A stretch of DNA of 64,000 nt from Atherix ibis (taxonomy: Eukaryota > Arthropoda > Insecta > Diptera > Athericidae), in the NCBI GenBank assembly GCA_958298945.1, contig OY282610.1:40183667-40247666 (forward strand), read 5' to 3'. The notes beneath the pieces were generated by a model that did not search any database, was not told the origin of the DNA, and worked only from the letters and a program-made list of their open reading frames with translations. Numbering within the stretch: the stretch's first letter is position 1; each line of letters begins with the position of its first letter. The translations under genes and the position numbers were made by a program. Shown here piece after piece: positions 21,376-34,029 of this stretch.

Positions 21376-22402
21376 ATGATGAAAAGACTTATACCCGAAA
21401 AACGATTACAAATTATTGAATTTTATTATAAAAATGCGTGTTCTGTTGAAAAATGTATTTCGAGAACTACAACCAATTTATGGTCGTCAAATTCGACATA
21501 CTCTGAGCAAGCAGTTCCAGCTATAATGATAAAATTTCATAGCAATTTGACGCTATTTGACATCAAACCAGCAACTTGTATATGTAGAGTGCGTTCATCC
21601 GTTCCCGTTCACAGCAATTGAGATTATTCTACTCGACTACGAGTATGTGAAAGATTTTACGCAAAGATCATGGTCTCAAAGCATATAAAATACAGCTTAT
21701 GTAAGAACTGAAGCCGAACGACCTGTCAAAGCATCGAATTTTCCGTGAGTGAGCCTTAAAACAACTTGAAGAAAATCCGTTTTTTGTTATCAAAAAATTG
21801 CGCTCAACAATGAATCTCATTTCTAGTTGAATGGGAATATGAATAAACAAAATTGTTGCATTTTATGAATAATCACATACAAAATAAGAACTGCCATTTA
21901 ACTCAGAAAAATGCATTATTTGGTGCGGTTTATGGGCCGGTATTTCTTTAAAGATGACCCTGGCCACAACGTTACCGTCAATGGCGTCTGCTATCGCTCG
22001 CTGATTTCAAACTTTTTTTTGCCCAAAATGCAAAAATTATATCTGGTCGATATGTAGTTTCAACAAGGTGGCCCTACATGCTATACAGCACGTGAAACAA
22101 TGGACATATTGAGAGATGGGTTCGATGAGCCATTCATCTCACGTTTCGGACTGGTGAGTTGGCCGCTTAGATCGTGCAATTTGACGCATTTAGACAATTT
22201 TTTATGAGCCTATGTCAGTTCACTCATATATGCCTATAAACCAGTGTCATTTGTAGCCTTAAAGACAACATTACACGTATTATTGTGTTATAAGCAAGAT
22301 ACCAGAGCCGAGATGCTCGAAAAAGTTGTGCAAAATTGGACCTCTTGCATGGATCACTTCAAATGTAGTCGTGGCCAATATTTACATAAAATAATCTTTT
22401 AA
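21376..22402 (+). pseudogene. DD41D-type (rosa-like) Tc1/mariner transposase, copy A, dead
   Basis: The ordered fragments on the plus strand are MMKRLIPEKRLQIIEFYYKN at the start, LFDIKPAT, a degenerate S-D-E-A-H-F block (here NNESHF then TAG at 21824-21826), NGNMNK, ALFGAVYGP, TVNG, FQQGGPTCYTARETMDILRD, FISRFGLVSWPLRSC, LTHLD, and RGQYLHKIIF before TAA at 22400-22402. The spacing between the second and third catalytic positions fits DD41D. The second catalytic Asp is Gly (codon 22067-22069). It shares the TAG and the Gly with copies B (52560-54115) and C (58700-60370). Confidence 0.88.
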
Positions 22403-23399
22403 AAGTAAACGAAAAGCAATGATTTATAGATTTAAATAAAAATTGCATATATTTTTATAATTTTTCTGTATTTTTTTTTGAAATTTCAAAACTAAACACT
22501 TAAAAAATCATCCGTTCCTACACTTTAGAAAATACAATCTTCCAATTATGTTGTAAGGTAAAAAAACTGATTAAAAAAAAAATCAGAAAAGCTTCTGCCG
22601 TGATCTAAAAGAACTTAATATAAAAAAATATACTGAAGAAGAATATTTTGTAAAAAATTTCATATTTCAGTGTCAAATGGGATAGAAAAGAAAAAAGGAG
22701 AGATAATACAAGGACACGTGGTAGATTTTTACTATCGCCGTTGAGAAAGAATTCATCGCTGCATAAAATATTTTTTGTCAATGCGACTTAAAATTCACCA
22801 GAAAAATTCCACACGAGTTAAATAACGTTGAAAGTGTGGAATCTAAAGGAACTTGTTTCACTCAAGCTCATGGGCTGTCCTAGCAAGCTGGATGCAAATT
22901 TGAAGTCTAATAACTCTTTTTTTTTCAAAATAAATTAACTGGAAAAATTCTAACAATTATTCACGTACGATTAATAGTTGTTCTGAGTTCAAACCTAGCT
23001 AGTGCAATAGTTTAGAGGCACCTCAGTTGTCAGCAAATGGGCTGATTAAAATTTCAATTTACTGGACAGCAAGGAGGACTGTTTTCGTTTCTCTCAAGCA
23101 TCCCAGAAATACTCGTAAATCGCCATTTATTGAAGGCAATTAAATTCTGGCTGGATTTTCACAAATGTAAAAAAAAAATTATCTAAAATTAACGGTAAAA
23201 AGCGAATAGGAAGCTCTCAGAAATAGTCATTTAAGACTAAGGAAAATAATCCTTATCTATTTCGGAAAAAAGGCTGTACGACTCGCCTATTAAAAGGTTT
23301 GTGATTTGATTGGCTTCTGAATAAGTTGACTGGACTCAATCGCTTGTAAAAATTATTAGCAGCGAATGTTTTTTGAGTTTGACTAAAATTTAATTTCTA
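22403..23399. other. AT-rich spacer
   Basis: No supported gene. Only short frames are seen. The right end merges into the 322-bp satellite. Confidence 0.55.
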
Positions 23400-26300
23400 A
23401 TAAGTTCGAACTAGTTTTTGGGCGAATATTTTTAGGTTTTTCATTCTTTTTCAATTAATTTAAGAGCCAGAAACTTATGGAAAAATATTTTTTAAGTTTC
23501 AATTAGGTCCATATTTCATAAACAAACAGATTTTATGTTTTATCTGAATTGAAAATTTATGGGCGAATGAATTTTATGGTTCTCATAAATCCAGAATTTA
23601 CGGGCGAGAATTTCTTAACTACTTTCCTAAACTCAGAATTTATGAACAATTATTTTAAAGGATGTACTGAAATTGATTTTTTAGTGGTTAATTTTTTGAA
23701 AATTTTTTCTCAGGTATCAAATTTTTCAAAAAATTTATGGGCGAATATTTCCTAGGTTTTTCCTTGATTCGAAATTTTATGAGCGCACGTTTTCTTAAGG
23801 TTTAATTCAATTTGGATCTTTTTATGCTTTGTTTATTTTTTGTTAACAGTTTTGTGCAATTTAAGATTACTTGAAAATTTGTGGGCGAAGTACTTTTCAG
23901 GCTTTTAGGCAATTGAAAATTTCGGGCGAATATTTCTTAGTTGTTGCCTTAAACGCAAAATTCATGAACAATTATTTTAAAGGCTGTACTGAAATTGATT
24001 TTTTAGTGGTTAATTTTTTGAAAATTTTTTCTCAGGTATCAAATTTTTCAAAAAATTTATGGGCGAATATTTCCTAGGTTTTTCCTTGATTCGAAATTTT
24101 ATGAGCGCACGTTTTCTTAAGGTTTATTTCAATTTGGATCTTTTTATGCTTTGTTTATTTTTTGTTAACAGTTTTGTGCGATTTAAAATTACTTGAAAAT
24201 TTGTGGGCGAAGTACTTTTAAGGCTTTTAGGCAATTGAAAATTTCGGGCGAATATTTCTTAGTTGCTGCCTTAAACGCAAAATTCATGAACAATTATTTT
24301 AAAGGCTGTACTGAAATTGATTTTTTAGTGGTTAATTTTTTGAAAATTTTTTCTCAGGTATCAAATTTTTCAAAAAATTTATGGGCGAATATTTCCTAGG
24401 TTTTTCCTTGATTCGAAATTTTATGAGCGCACGTTTTCTTAAGGTTTAATTCAATTTGGATCTTTTTATGCTTTGTTTATTTTTTGTTAACAGTTTTGTG
24501 CGATTTAAAATTACTTGAAAATTTGTGGGCGAAGTACTTTTAAGGCTTTTAGGCAATTGAAAATTTCGGGCGAATATTTCTTAGTTGCTGCCTTAAACGC
24601 AAAATTCATGAACAATTATTTTAAAGGCTGTACTGAAATTGATTTTTTAGTGGTTAATTTTTTGAAAATTTTTTCTCAGGTATCAAATTTTTCAAAAAAT
24701 TTATGGGCGAATATTTCCTAGGTTTTTCCTTGATTCGAAATTTTATGAGCGCACGTTTTCTTAAGGTTTAATTCAATTTGGATCTTTTTATGCTTTGTTT
24801 ATTTTTTGTTAACAGTTTTGTGCGATTTAAAATTACTTGAAAATTTGTGGGCGAAGTTCTTTTAAGGCTTTTAGGCAATTGAAAATTTCGGGCGAATATT
24901 TCTTAGTTGCTTCCTTAAACGCAAAATTCATGAACAATTATTTTATAGGCTGTACTGAAATTGATTTTTTAGTGGTTAATTTTTTGAAAAATTTTTCTCA
25001 GGTATCAAATTTTTCAAAAAATTTATGGGCGAATATTTCCTAGGTTTTTCCTTGATTCGAAATTTTATGAGCGCACGTTTTCTTAAGGTTTAATTCAATT
25101 TGGATCTTTTTATGCTTTGTTAATTTTTTGTTAACAGTTTTGTGCAATTTAAACTTACTTGAAAATTTGTGGGCGAAGTACTTTTAAGGCTTTTAGACAA
25201 TTGAAAATTTCGGGCGAATATTTCTTAGTTGCTGCCTTAAACGCAAAATTCATGAACAATTATTTTAAAGGCTGTACTGAAATTGATTTTTTAGTGGTTA
25301 ATTTTTTGAAAAATTTTTCTCAGGTATCAAATTTTTCAAAAAAATTATGGGCGAATATTTCCTAGGTTTTTCCTTGATTCGAAATTTTATGAGCGCACGT
25401 TTTCTTAAAGTTTAATTCAATTTGGATCTTTTTATGCTTTGTTTATTTTCTGTTAACAGTTTTGTGCAATTTAAACTTACTTGAAAATTTGTGGGCGAAG
25501 TACTTTTAAGGCTTTTTAGCAATTGAAAATTTCGGGCGAATATTTCTTAGTTGCTTCCTTAAACTTAAAATTCATGAACAAATATTTTATAGGCGGTACT
25601 GAAATTGATTTGTTAATAGTTACTATTGTATTTTTTCAAAATTTTTCCGAAGTTTCAAATTCATTAAAAATTTATGGGCGAATATTTCTTAGGTTTTTTC
25701 CTTGATTCGAAATTTATGGGCGAACGTTTTTTAAATTGTTTTATTCAATTTGGATATTTTTATGCTTTGTATAATGTTTATTGTCATTTTTCTGATATTC
25801 AAAATTTTTTAAAAATTGGCGGCGAAGTTTGTTTAAGGTTTTTTTTTCAATGCAAAATTTGTGGGCGAATTAATTTTAGTGTTTTTCCTAATTTAAAATT
25901 TATGGTCGAACGTTTTGTTATTCGTTTTTTTTTCTTCAATTTTAATCGTTTTATGCCTTGTTTATTTTTTATTAACAGTTTTATGCAATTTAAGATTATT
26001 TGAAAATTTGTGGGCGAAATATTTTTAAGTCTTTTAGGCAATTCAAAAGTTTGGGCGAGTATATCTTAGTTGCTTCCTTAAACTCAAAATTCATAAACAA
26101 ATATCTTATAGGCAAAACTGAAATTAATTTTTTAGTGGTTAATATTTTTAAAATTTTTTTCTGAAGTTTCAAATTATGGGCTAAGGTGTATTGGAGTTTT
26201 TCTTAAATTTAAAATTTTCGGGCGAATGTTTTTTTAGGTTTTATTCAATTTGGATCATTTTATGCTTTGTATAATGTTTATTGTCATTTTTCTGATATTC

Positions 26301-27010
26301 AAAATTTCTTAAAAATTGGCGGCGAAGTTTGTTTAAGGTGTTTTTTTCAATGCAAAATTTGTGGGCGAATTAATTTTAGTACTTAAGATAATTTAAAATT
26401 TTTGGGCGAACGTTTTCTTAAGGCTTAAATCAATTTGTATATTTTTATGCTTTGTTTATTTTTTATTAACAGTTTTGTGCAATTAAAGAATACTTGAAAA
26501 TTTGTGGGCGAAATATTTTTAAGGCTTTTAGGCAATCTAAAACTTTGGGCGAATATTTCTTAATTGCTTCCTTAAACTCAAAATTCATGAACAAATATTT
26601 TATAGGCTGTATTGAAATTAATTTGTTAATAGTTCCAATTTTTTCAAAATTTTTCTGAAGTTTCAAATTCTTTAAAAATTTGTGGGCGATGATGTCTAAG
26701 GTTCAAAATTTATGGGCGAACGTTGTTTTTATTCGTTTTATTCAATTTAGATATTTTTATGTTGTGTACATTTGTTATTAATAGTTTTGTGCAATTTCAG
26801 ATAACTTAAAAATTTATGGGCGAAGTATTTTTAAATCTTTTAGGCAATTCAAAATTTCGGGCGAATATTTCTTAGGTTTTTACTTGCTTCGAAATTTGTG
26901 GGCAGATGTTTTTTAAAAATTTTCTTCAATTTAGATCTTTTTATGCTTCGTATAATTTTTATTAAGTTCGAAAAAGGCGCAATTTGTTTAAGGTTTTTAA
27001 TCAATTCAAA
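23400..27010. repeat. Satellite with 322-bp monomer and GGGCGAA motif
   Basis: At least six near-identical monomers at exact 322-bp spacing (phase points 23549, 23871, 24193, 24515, 24837, 25159), followed by increasingly diverged and rearranged copies to about 27010. Within each monomer a shorter motif, AAAATTTATGGGCGAA and variants, recurs several times, so the monomer itself grew from a smaller repeat. Each clean monomer carries the same 68-codon frame, a by-product of the repeat rather than a gene; 322 is not a multiple of three. Confidence 0.95.
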
Positions 27011-29438
27011 ATTTTTATTATTTAACTAAATTCACATTTTCTAAGCTAACAGTTTCAAAGTTTTTATTACAATAAATTAAAAATTTGTAGAACAATTCGT
27101 ATTCATAAATGGCGATTTTCTAAGACTTCAATTAGAATTTTTAATGTATACTATAATTTTAGTAAGTTTAATTGGCAAATGGACATCTTTTAAACTATTG
27201 CATTTTAAACTTTAAACATAATTAATTATTATTTATTCATATATGTTTTTCAAGTACATTATATTAAGTAAAAATTATTTTCTATTTAATAAATTTTATT
27301 TAACATTCTTTGTATTTTCTTTTTTTTTTTATTATTCTAAATTGAATAAATTTTAATAATAATAATAATAATAATAATAATAGAGGCTACATAATATCCC
27401 TGATATAGAATATTGTCATATAATAGCATTAATAATATGAAAATAAACTTTGAATACTTTAGATTTGTAGCACAGTACCACCTGTAGTGTTAGCATTATG
27501 ACAGTACGATTACGAATTTATTATTTTCCGACAACATTTATGAAGGTGGGGTACGTGGATATATACAATAGGAATTCGTACAATATACATTTTCGTAATA
27601 TAAGAGAATTAGAGGTAACAGAAATAGCAAAAGTGGTAGGACTTAGGAGTATTGGTAATCTGGGTAGTTCTGGCAGTCCTGGAAGTAATAGTGTCTAACT
27701 TCTAGGTCTGATAGTAAAGGTAAGAGGGGATAATTGTACTTGATATGCTCTTCTACGTGCATATGTAAATAATAATGACTACCACGTGACCATTAAGAAA
27801 GTATGAGAATGCAAAAAATGCATTTACATAATAACAATTTCAGTTTTCAATTGGCAAAAAAGCTTAACAAAAATACCTTTTCTAGAATGTGAGTTCACAA
27901 ACTTTGTCTCCGTTCTGGTTATTGTTTCTTGTTCTAGCTTTTCTCTATCCGAGTCTATAGAAGAAACGAGAAATCCAAAAACGTGGCAACGTGAAGGGGA
28001 ATATCCCAATTCGAACATCAGCCATGCAAATGATAGGAAATTTCAAGAACAGTTTTCTGATTAAAAATAAATACATCGTTTCGTAACTAACATAAGTATT
28101 TGAAGTTTTTTTTTTTTTTTCATCTTCTTTGCTTCTGCTGATATCGCCCACACCATACCAATTGCCAATTGCCTCCTGTCGCCCATGTGTCTTAAATTGA
28201 TTTGTTCTTAAATTACGAATATTATAAAACCATCCGATTTGATGAATCAGAAATGTTTCCATCTTAAATATGATATGATGAATATTTGAAGAATTTCAAA
28301 ATTAGTTATTGAGATTATTCATCAAATAAAAATGAGCATATTTCGTAACCACTGCTACGAGTAGCTACCCTTGTGATGAGGGTACGAGGTATGAGGCCAC
28401 TTGTAACTTGATCTTATCGTAATGTTATTAATGAATATTTTACTGATTTTGTTTTTTTTTGTTGTTGTTGTTGTATTTTTTAATATTTTATTTGCTACAT
28501 TATCAATTAAGATAAATAATCGAAATATTTTTGATGAATATCGTTTACTCCCCATTAGGGATATCATCGAATTGTTTTCCGTTTTTTTTTTTTACCAAAT
28601 TTCTTCTATAATCAAAAAAACTGTATTGATTTGTCTATTCTTTCCGTTTTTTTTTTTTGTCAATGTACGAGCATAATTAAATTGATAATCAGAAATTTGT
28701 TTGGTTGTTATTTAGATACTATAATGCTAAATTGAATTTGTAATTACTTTTTGCCTATTTATTCTTCTTGTGACTTAATCAAATTTGTGTAGCCAAACTA
28801 TCATCACGACTTAGGCAATATATTTTTCATTTTTTAAATATTACCGTAGTACTTTTATGGTAGAATGAAAAAAAAACTATATATTTTTATCCAATATGGT
28901 AGTTGCGTTTAGTTAATTTAGTTTACGCTAAAAATATCTGTGTGGTAGAGAAAATGGCCACATGATGTCGCTTGCAGGCCACGTGGCAGTATCATTAGTC
29001 ACATGGCATGCAAAAGAATAACAAAAAAAAAATAATTAAATTTTCATTTGTTTGATTTCGTATCTGTAGTCATTGTTTATGATGTGGTCCCAGATACATC
29101 CTGATTTCAGCTATGAAAGTTCTCTTGCTTTTTACCGATCAAATAGGTCCTATTCACGTGGGTTTTATTTACTTGATTAGGTTTTCTTTTTAGTCAGTCT
29201 ATAACTTTTGACCATTAAATCGAAGGACATTAGCTTTGCCGGTCCTTGAAGTCATCAAAAATATGGCTTTTTAGCAAAAATCATATATAATTTCTAACCC
29301 AGCGTGGTATCCTTTGAAGAATCTTTGGATCCTACATAATAAATGACGAGTTCTTTGCCAGTTATAATATTGAGTACTAAATTATTAGTTCAAAAGGGTT
29401 TATCTATTCGATGGTATTAGTCAGGATAAGAACATTTT
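27011..29438. other. AT-rich spacer with an (AAT)n microsatellite
   Basis: An AAT triplet run lies at about 27354-27382. A 67-codon plus-strand frame ends near 27698 with a Gly/Ser-rich tail but has no splice or family support. A T-run occurs at 28107-28120. No confirmed gene or element. Confidence 0.5.
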
Positions 29439-29564
29439 ATGCATGTAGAACTGGCATACGGCGATATGCTTGAATTTATCAGATCTAGGCCAGAATCCCA
29501 ATCCGCTGTTTTTGATTTAAATTTTAATTCTTTAAGGAAAAAATATCAATTGGAACAGAAATCG
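29439..29564 (+). CDS. Possible first coding exon, unrecognised
   Basis: An ATG at 29439 opens 42 codons of balanced, protein-like sequence (LAYGDMLEFIRSRPESQSA in the middle, then a Lys/Gln-rich helix-like end) that finish in phase 0 at a strong donor GTAAGT (29565-29570). An in-frame TAA lies just upstream, consistent with a true start. No acceptor and second exon could be fixed downstream; the region after it holds the hairpin at 29760. It could be a first exon of a gene with longer introns or a chance frame. Confidence 0.33.
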
Positions 29565-29759
29565 GTAAGTTAGACTAAGGAGGATTTGATTAACCATAAA
29601 AAAATGAAGGTTTCACTGTTGAAATTTTTATTACTCTACCCTAGAGAAAACTCAAATATAATTATTTCTCAATGAAGACTTGCCAATTTTGATCTAATGA
29701 AAATCAAATATTTTACTTAAAAATTAATACTTTAGCAAAAAAAAAGAGCAAAATTTGCA

Positions 29760-29850
29760 ATAAAAATTAGCTACAAAGATTGTTGGTGTTCCCATTTTTA
29801 ATATGAAAAAAAAAATGGGAACAAGAAAAATCTTTGTAGCCAATTTTTAT
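29760..29850. ncRNA. 91-bp hairpin with 40-base arms, miRNA-precursor-like
   Basis: Arms 29760-29799 and 29811-29850 are equal in length and complementary at 36 of 40 positions, with an 11-base loop. The core of the left arm reads GCTACAAAGATTGTTGGTGT; the few mismatches cluster mid-stem. Size, loop and near-complete pairing resemble an animal pre-miRNA, but a short MITE would look the same. No expression evidence is available from sequence alone. Confidence 0.45.
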
Positions 29851-31329
29851 ATAGTTTTGGCCTAATTTTTACTATTAACTCTGGAAATTTCAAATATTTC
29901 TTCTATCCACTTACTACCTTATAATACAATCACATCTCACAGAGAGGTATTTTGAAGTCACCGATGTAGCTAATAGATCTTTGGCCATATCTCTTATAAT
30001 ATCTACTGTTCCGATATCTCTACATTTCCTAATACCATCGCTGTAACTTATGAATTAATAAGCCATGAAAATCCTCTGATTACCTCGAATATTTTACAAA
30101 AACATATCCTCGAATTCTAAGCTGGTTATCAAAGTAGAGACTCTTATATAAAAACGTTCACTCTTTATAGTGAATCATGTCCCTTCATAAATGGCAGTGT
30201 TATTTAGGAGTAAATCTTGAACAAACTATTAACCTTAGATTCAGTGTTATACATCATAATTTCAAAGATTCCTTTTGCACATAAACTATCTGTTTCTCGT
30301 TATAAAAAGTTTCTCGTAGAAAAAATTGTATGCCCGTTTACCAAATCATCGCATTCCTTTGTAAAAGAATTATACCCAGTGACCCTATCTCCTCCCCTCA
30401 AAGATGGCAATGGCCACGCCACTCAATAAGCTTATCAAATGTTAACCTCTTCAAGTACAAATATTTGAAGTAGCATCCTCCTCCTTCATGTTGCACGGCA
30501 TTTTATTGCAATATTTAACAATACATCTATTTCCTAATTATAGTCTGATTAATTAAAAATTAAAAAAAAAAATTAACTACCGGAGGGCAGTTTTGTTTTC
30601 ACTTCGACGAGGATCTTTTCATTTAATAAACAGTTTTTTTTCCTCAAATTTCACCTTATTTTTAAGGTTTTTTTTGGGGATTTTCCTTTTTTTTCAACTA
30701 GCAAATTTGTTTATATTCGAAAATTGATTTATTGTTTTTTTTTGGTAATATTTAAATCCTTTCATTGTGCATTTTCGAATTTCGAATGTTTTCGTAAAAA
30801 GGTTTTCGAAATTTGTTATTAGGTATTAAAAATTTTGTTTTCGAAAATTTTATTTTGCAAAAAAAAAGTTTTTTTTTTAATTTTCGAAATTGATTACTTT
30901 AAATTCGAAAATTGCTTTTGTAGATCTTTTTCTTGTATGTGGAAAGGTTACCATTTTCTTTGCGATTACTCTTTTAATTTCATTATTTTATAAAGAAGAT
31001 TAAATTTGTTTTGGGGCATTCCGTATTTTTCTGTTGTTCGAATTTTTATTTTCGAAATTTTAAATTGTTGTTGGAATTCTTTGAAATATTTTTACTACTA
31101 TAAAAGGTTTTTCTTTGTTGAATTTTTGCCATGTATAAATTTGTCTCCATTTATTAGTATTATTAATTATTAAAAACTACAATTTTTATAATGTTAAAAA
31201 TATTTTGAAATTTTAATTATTTTTAATTTCAAATATTCTTTTTCCAGTTTTTTTTTTGCAAATAGTTTTTAAGAATTTCATATAATTTTTTTTGGAAATT
31301 GTTATATTTTTGAAAATTTTTCTTAGGAA
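29851..31329. other. Spacer grading into T-rich satellite
   Basis: To about 30570, ordinary AT-rich sequence with no confirmed gene. From about 30600 the sequence becomes T-rich, with frequent TTTCGAA and ATTTTCGAA words, apparently eroded forms of the next satellite. Confidence 0.55.
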
Positions 31330-33620
31330 AAAAAAAGTTTTTTTTAAAAAAATTTTAAGGAATTTCGAATTTTTTTTAGTTGTTTTTTTATCTCAATTCA
31401 AAAAAATTTTCACTTTTTTCTGTGATTTTCCAGTTGGTTTTGGTACATTCGAATAACATGAAATTTGTTTAAGAATTTTCCGTTCAGTTTTGTTGTACGA
31501 ATTTTGTTCTTCGAATTTTTAAGTTAATTCTACTGAAATGTTCGTTTAAATTTTATTATATCTTTTTGCATTTTTAAAACTTTTCAGAACTTTTTTCATT
31601 AGTTTTTTTTTTTGATTTTCGAAAATGGTTTATGAATTTTTTTTACATAAAAATTTTGAAAACTTTGATGAGAATTGCGAGTTTTTTGGAGTTTTTCCTA
31701 AGGAATTTTTCTTAGGCAATAAAATGGTTTATTTTTGCAAACATTTTAAAGAATTTCGAATTTTTTTTAGTCGGTTTTTTATCTCAATTCAAAAATTGAA
31801 ATTTTACACATTTTCCTGTGATTTTCCAGTTGGTTTTGGTATATTCGAAAGAAATGAAATTTTTTTTTTGGAATTTTCCGTTCAGTTTTGTTGTTCGAAT
31901 TCTATTTTCGAACTTATAAGTTAATTGTACTAAAAGGTCGTTTAAATTTTATTATATCTTTTTGCATTTTTAAAACTTTTCAGAACTTTTTTCATTAGTT
32001 TTTTTTTTTTGATTTTCGAAAATTGTTTATGAATTTTTTTTACATTAAAGAATTTTTCTTAGGGAATAAAATTGTTTTTTTTTTTACAAAAATTTTAAAG
32101 AATTTCGAATTTTTTTTAGTTGTTTTCTTACTTCAATTCGGAATTTTTTCACTTTTTCCTGTGATTTTCCAGTTGGTTTTGGTATATTCGAAAGAAATGA
32201 AATTTTTTTTTGGAATTTTCCGTTCACTTTTGTTGTTCTAATTTTATTTTCGAACTTTTAAGTTAATTGTACTAAAAGGTCGTTTAAATTTTATTATATC
32301 TTTTTGCATTTTTAAAACTTTTCAGAACTTTTTTCATTAGTTTTTTTTTTGATTTTCGAAAATGGTTTATGAATTTTTTTTTACATTAAAGAATTTTTCT
32401 TAGGGAATAAAATCGTTTTTTTTACAAAAATTTTAAAGAATTTCGAATTTTTTTTAGTTGTTTTCTTACTTCAATTCGGAATTTTTTCACTTTTTCCTGT
32501 GATTTTCCAGTTGGTTTTGGTATATTCGAAAGAAATGAAATTTTTTTTTGGAATTTTCCGTTCACTTTTGTTGTTCTAATTCTATTTTCGAACTTTTAAG
32601 TTAATTGTACTAAAAGGTCGTTTAAATTTTATTATATCTTTTAGCATTTTTAAAACTTTTCAGAAATTTTTCATTAGTTTTTTCTTTGATTTTCGAAAAT
32701 TGTTTATGAATTTTTTTTTACATTAAAGAATTTTTCTTAAGGAATAAAATCGTTTTTTTTTTACAAAAATTTTAAAGAATTTCGAATTTTTTTTAGTTGT
32801 TTTCTAATTTCAATTCGGAATTTTTTCACTTTTTCCTGTGATTTTCCAGTTGGTTTTGGTATATTCGAAAGAAATGAAATTTTTTTTTGGAATTTTCCGT
32901 TCACTTTTGTTGTTCGAATTTTTTTTCGAACTTTTAAGTTAATTGTACTGAAATGTTCGTTTAAATTTTATTATATCTTTTTGCATTTTTAAAACTTTTC
33001 AGAACTTTTTTCATTAGTTTTTTTTTTTTTTTAATTTTCAAAAATTGTTTATGAATTTTTTTTTACATAAAAATTTTGAAAACTTTGATGAGAATTGCGA
33101 TTTTTTAGTCGTTTTTTCTAAAGAATTTTTCTTAGGGAATAAAATCGTTTTTTTTTACAAAAATTTTAAGGAATTTCGAATTTTTTTTAGTCGGTTTTTT
33201 ATCTCAATTCAAAATTTTTTCACTTTTTCCTGTGATTTTCCAGTTGGTTTTGGTATATTCGAAAGAAATGAAATTTTTTTTTGGAATTTTCCGTTCAGTT
33301 TTGTTGTTCGAATTTTATTTTCGAACTTTTAAGTTAATTGTACTAAAATGTTCGTTTAAATTTTATTATATCTTTTTGCATTTTTAAAACTTTTCAGAAT
33401 TTTTTTCATTAGTTTTTTTTTGATTTTCGAAAATTGTTTATGAATTTTTTTTTTCATAAAAATTTTGAAAACTTTGATGAGAATTGGGAGTTTTCCCTTA
33501 AGGATTTTTTACGTTTGCGGTTTTTCTTTGGAAATTTTATATTTGTTTTATTGTTGATAATTTCCAAAAAGAGTTTCTTCCAAACGGATTTTTTAAAAAG
33601 ATTTTTTTTTCGTTTTTTTC
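31330..33620. repeat. T-rich satellite with long and short monomers (about 336-400 bp)
   Basis: The marker TTTATGAATTTTTTTT recurs near 31628, 32028, 32367, 32703, 33048 and 33439, giving steps of 400, 339, 336, 345 and 391 bp. Long monomers contain GAAAACTTTGATGAGAATTG; short ones lack that ~55-bp piece. All share TGATTTTCCAGTTGGTTTTG and TTTCGAATTTTTTTTAG. Frames within it are repeat artefacts. Confidence 0.93.
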
Positions 33621-33840
33621 CCAGAAATTTATTTTTTTTGCAAAATTAATTTTGATTTAAGTGTTTTTGCTTTGTATGATTGTTCAAATAGAGAACCGAC
33701 TCTGGATTGTTTATGTTTCGTACTTTATATAATATATGACAATTTCGAGTTATGTTTCGTATAATTAATGACCTAATTATTAAACCTCAAGCAAGTACGA
33801 GTGTTTTAATAATTGCAGTGAATACAGTTGATTACGTAAC

Positions 33841-34029
33841 GTGAATGAACAACTATTTACTGGAAGAGATGACGACGATTACTTATTACTAAGGCAACAG
33901 TGTCGACCACACACCCGACTTTGGATCCAATGTACAATATTTGTGACTATCCCAGTCATCTTACTCGTGTGTGCTCCAGTATTTGCGTTAGCAAAAATAA
34001 TAAAATTTGTTACTAGATGGATATACTAA
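33841..34029 (+). CDS. Possible small membrane protein or exon
   Basis: A 62-codon frame with an acidic N-terminal part (GRDDDDYLLL), a basic stretch, and one clear hydrophobic segment (IFVTIPVILLVCAPVFALA) followed by a positive end (KIIKFVTRW), the pattern of a single-pass membrane protein. Codon use differs from the AT-driven flanks. The start is a problem: the first codon is GTG, no in-frame ATG exists, and an in-frame TGA lies at 33829-33831. It may be an exon whose start lies elsewhere; an acceptor-like TTGCAG lies at 33815-33818 but leads through the TGA. Confidence 0.27.
   Translation: MNEQLFTGRDDDDYLLLRQQCRPHTRLWIQCTIFVTIPVILLVCAPVFALAKIIKFVTRWIY

Noticed and set aside
23549..25365. 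Six copies of a 68-codon frame at 322-bp spacing
   Set aside because: The frames are a by-product of near-identical satellite monomers; frame conservation is no better than that of the non-coding part of the monomer.
27498..27698. A 66-codon plus-strand frame with a Gly/Ser-rich end
   Set aside because: It lies beside a microsatellite, with no splice, poly(A) or family support.
27945..28262. A 105-codon minus-strand frame
   Set aside because: It contains a Lys run from an A-tract, lacks a convincing ATG context and resembles nothing known.
31625..33649. Phe-rich plus-strand frames of 70-100 codons
   Set aside because: They come from T-runs in the satellite and show no protein-like composition.
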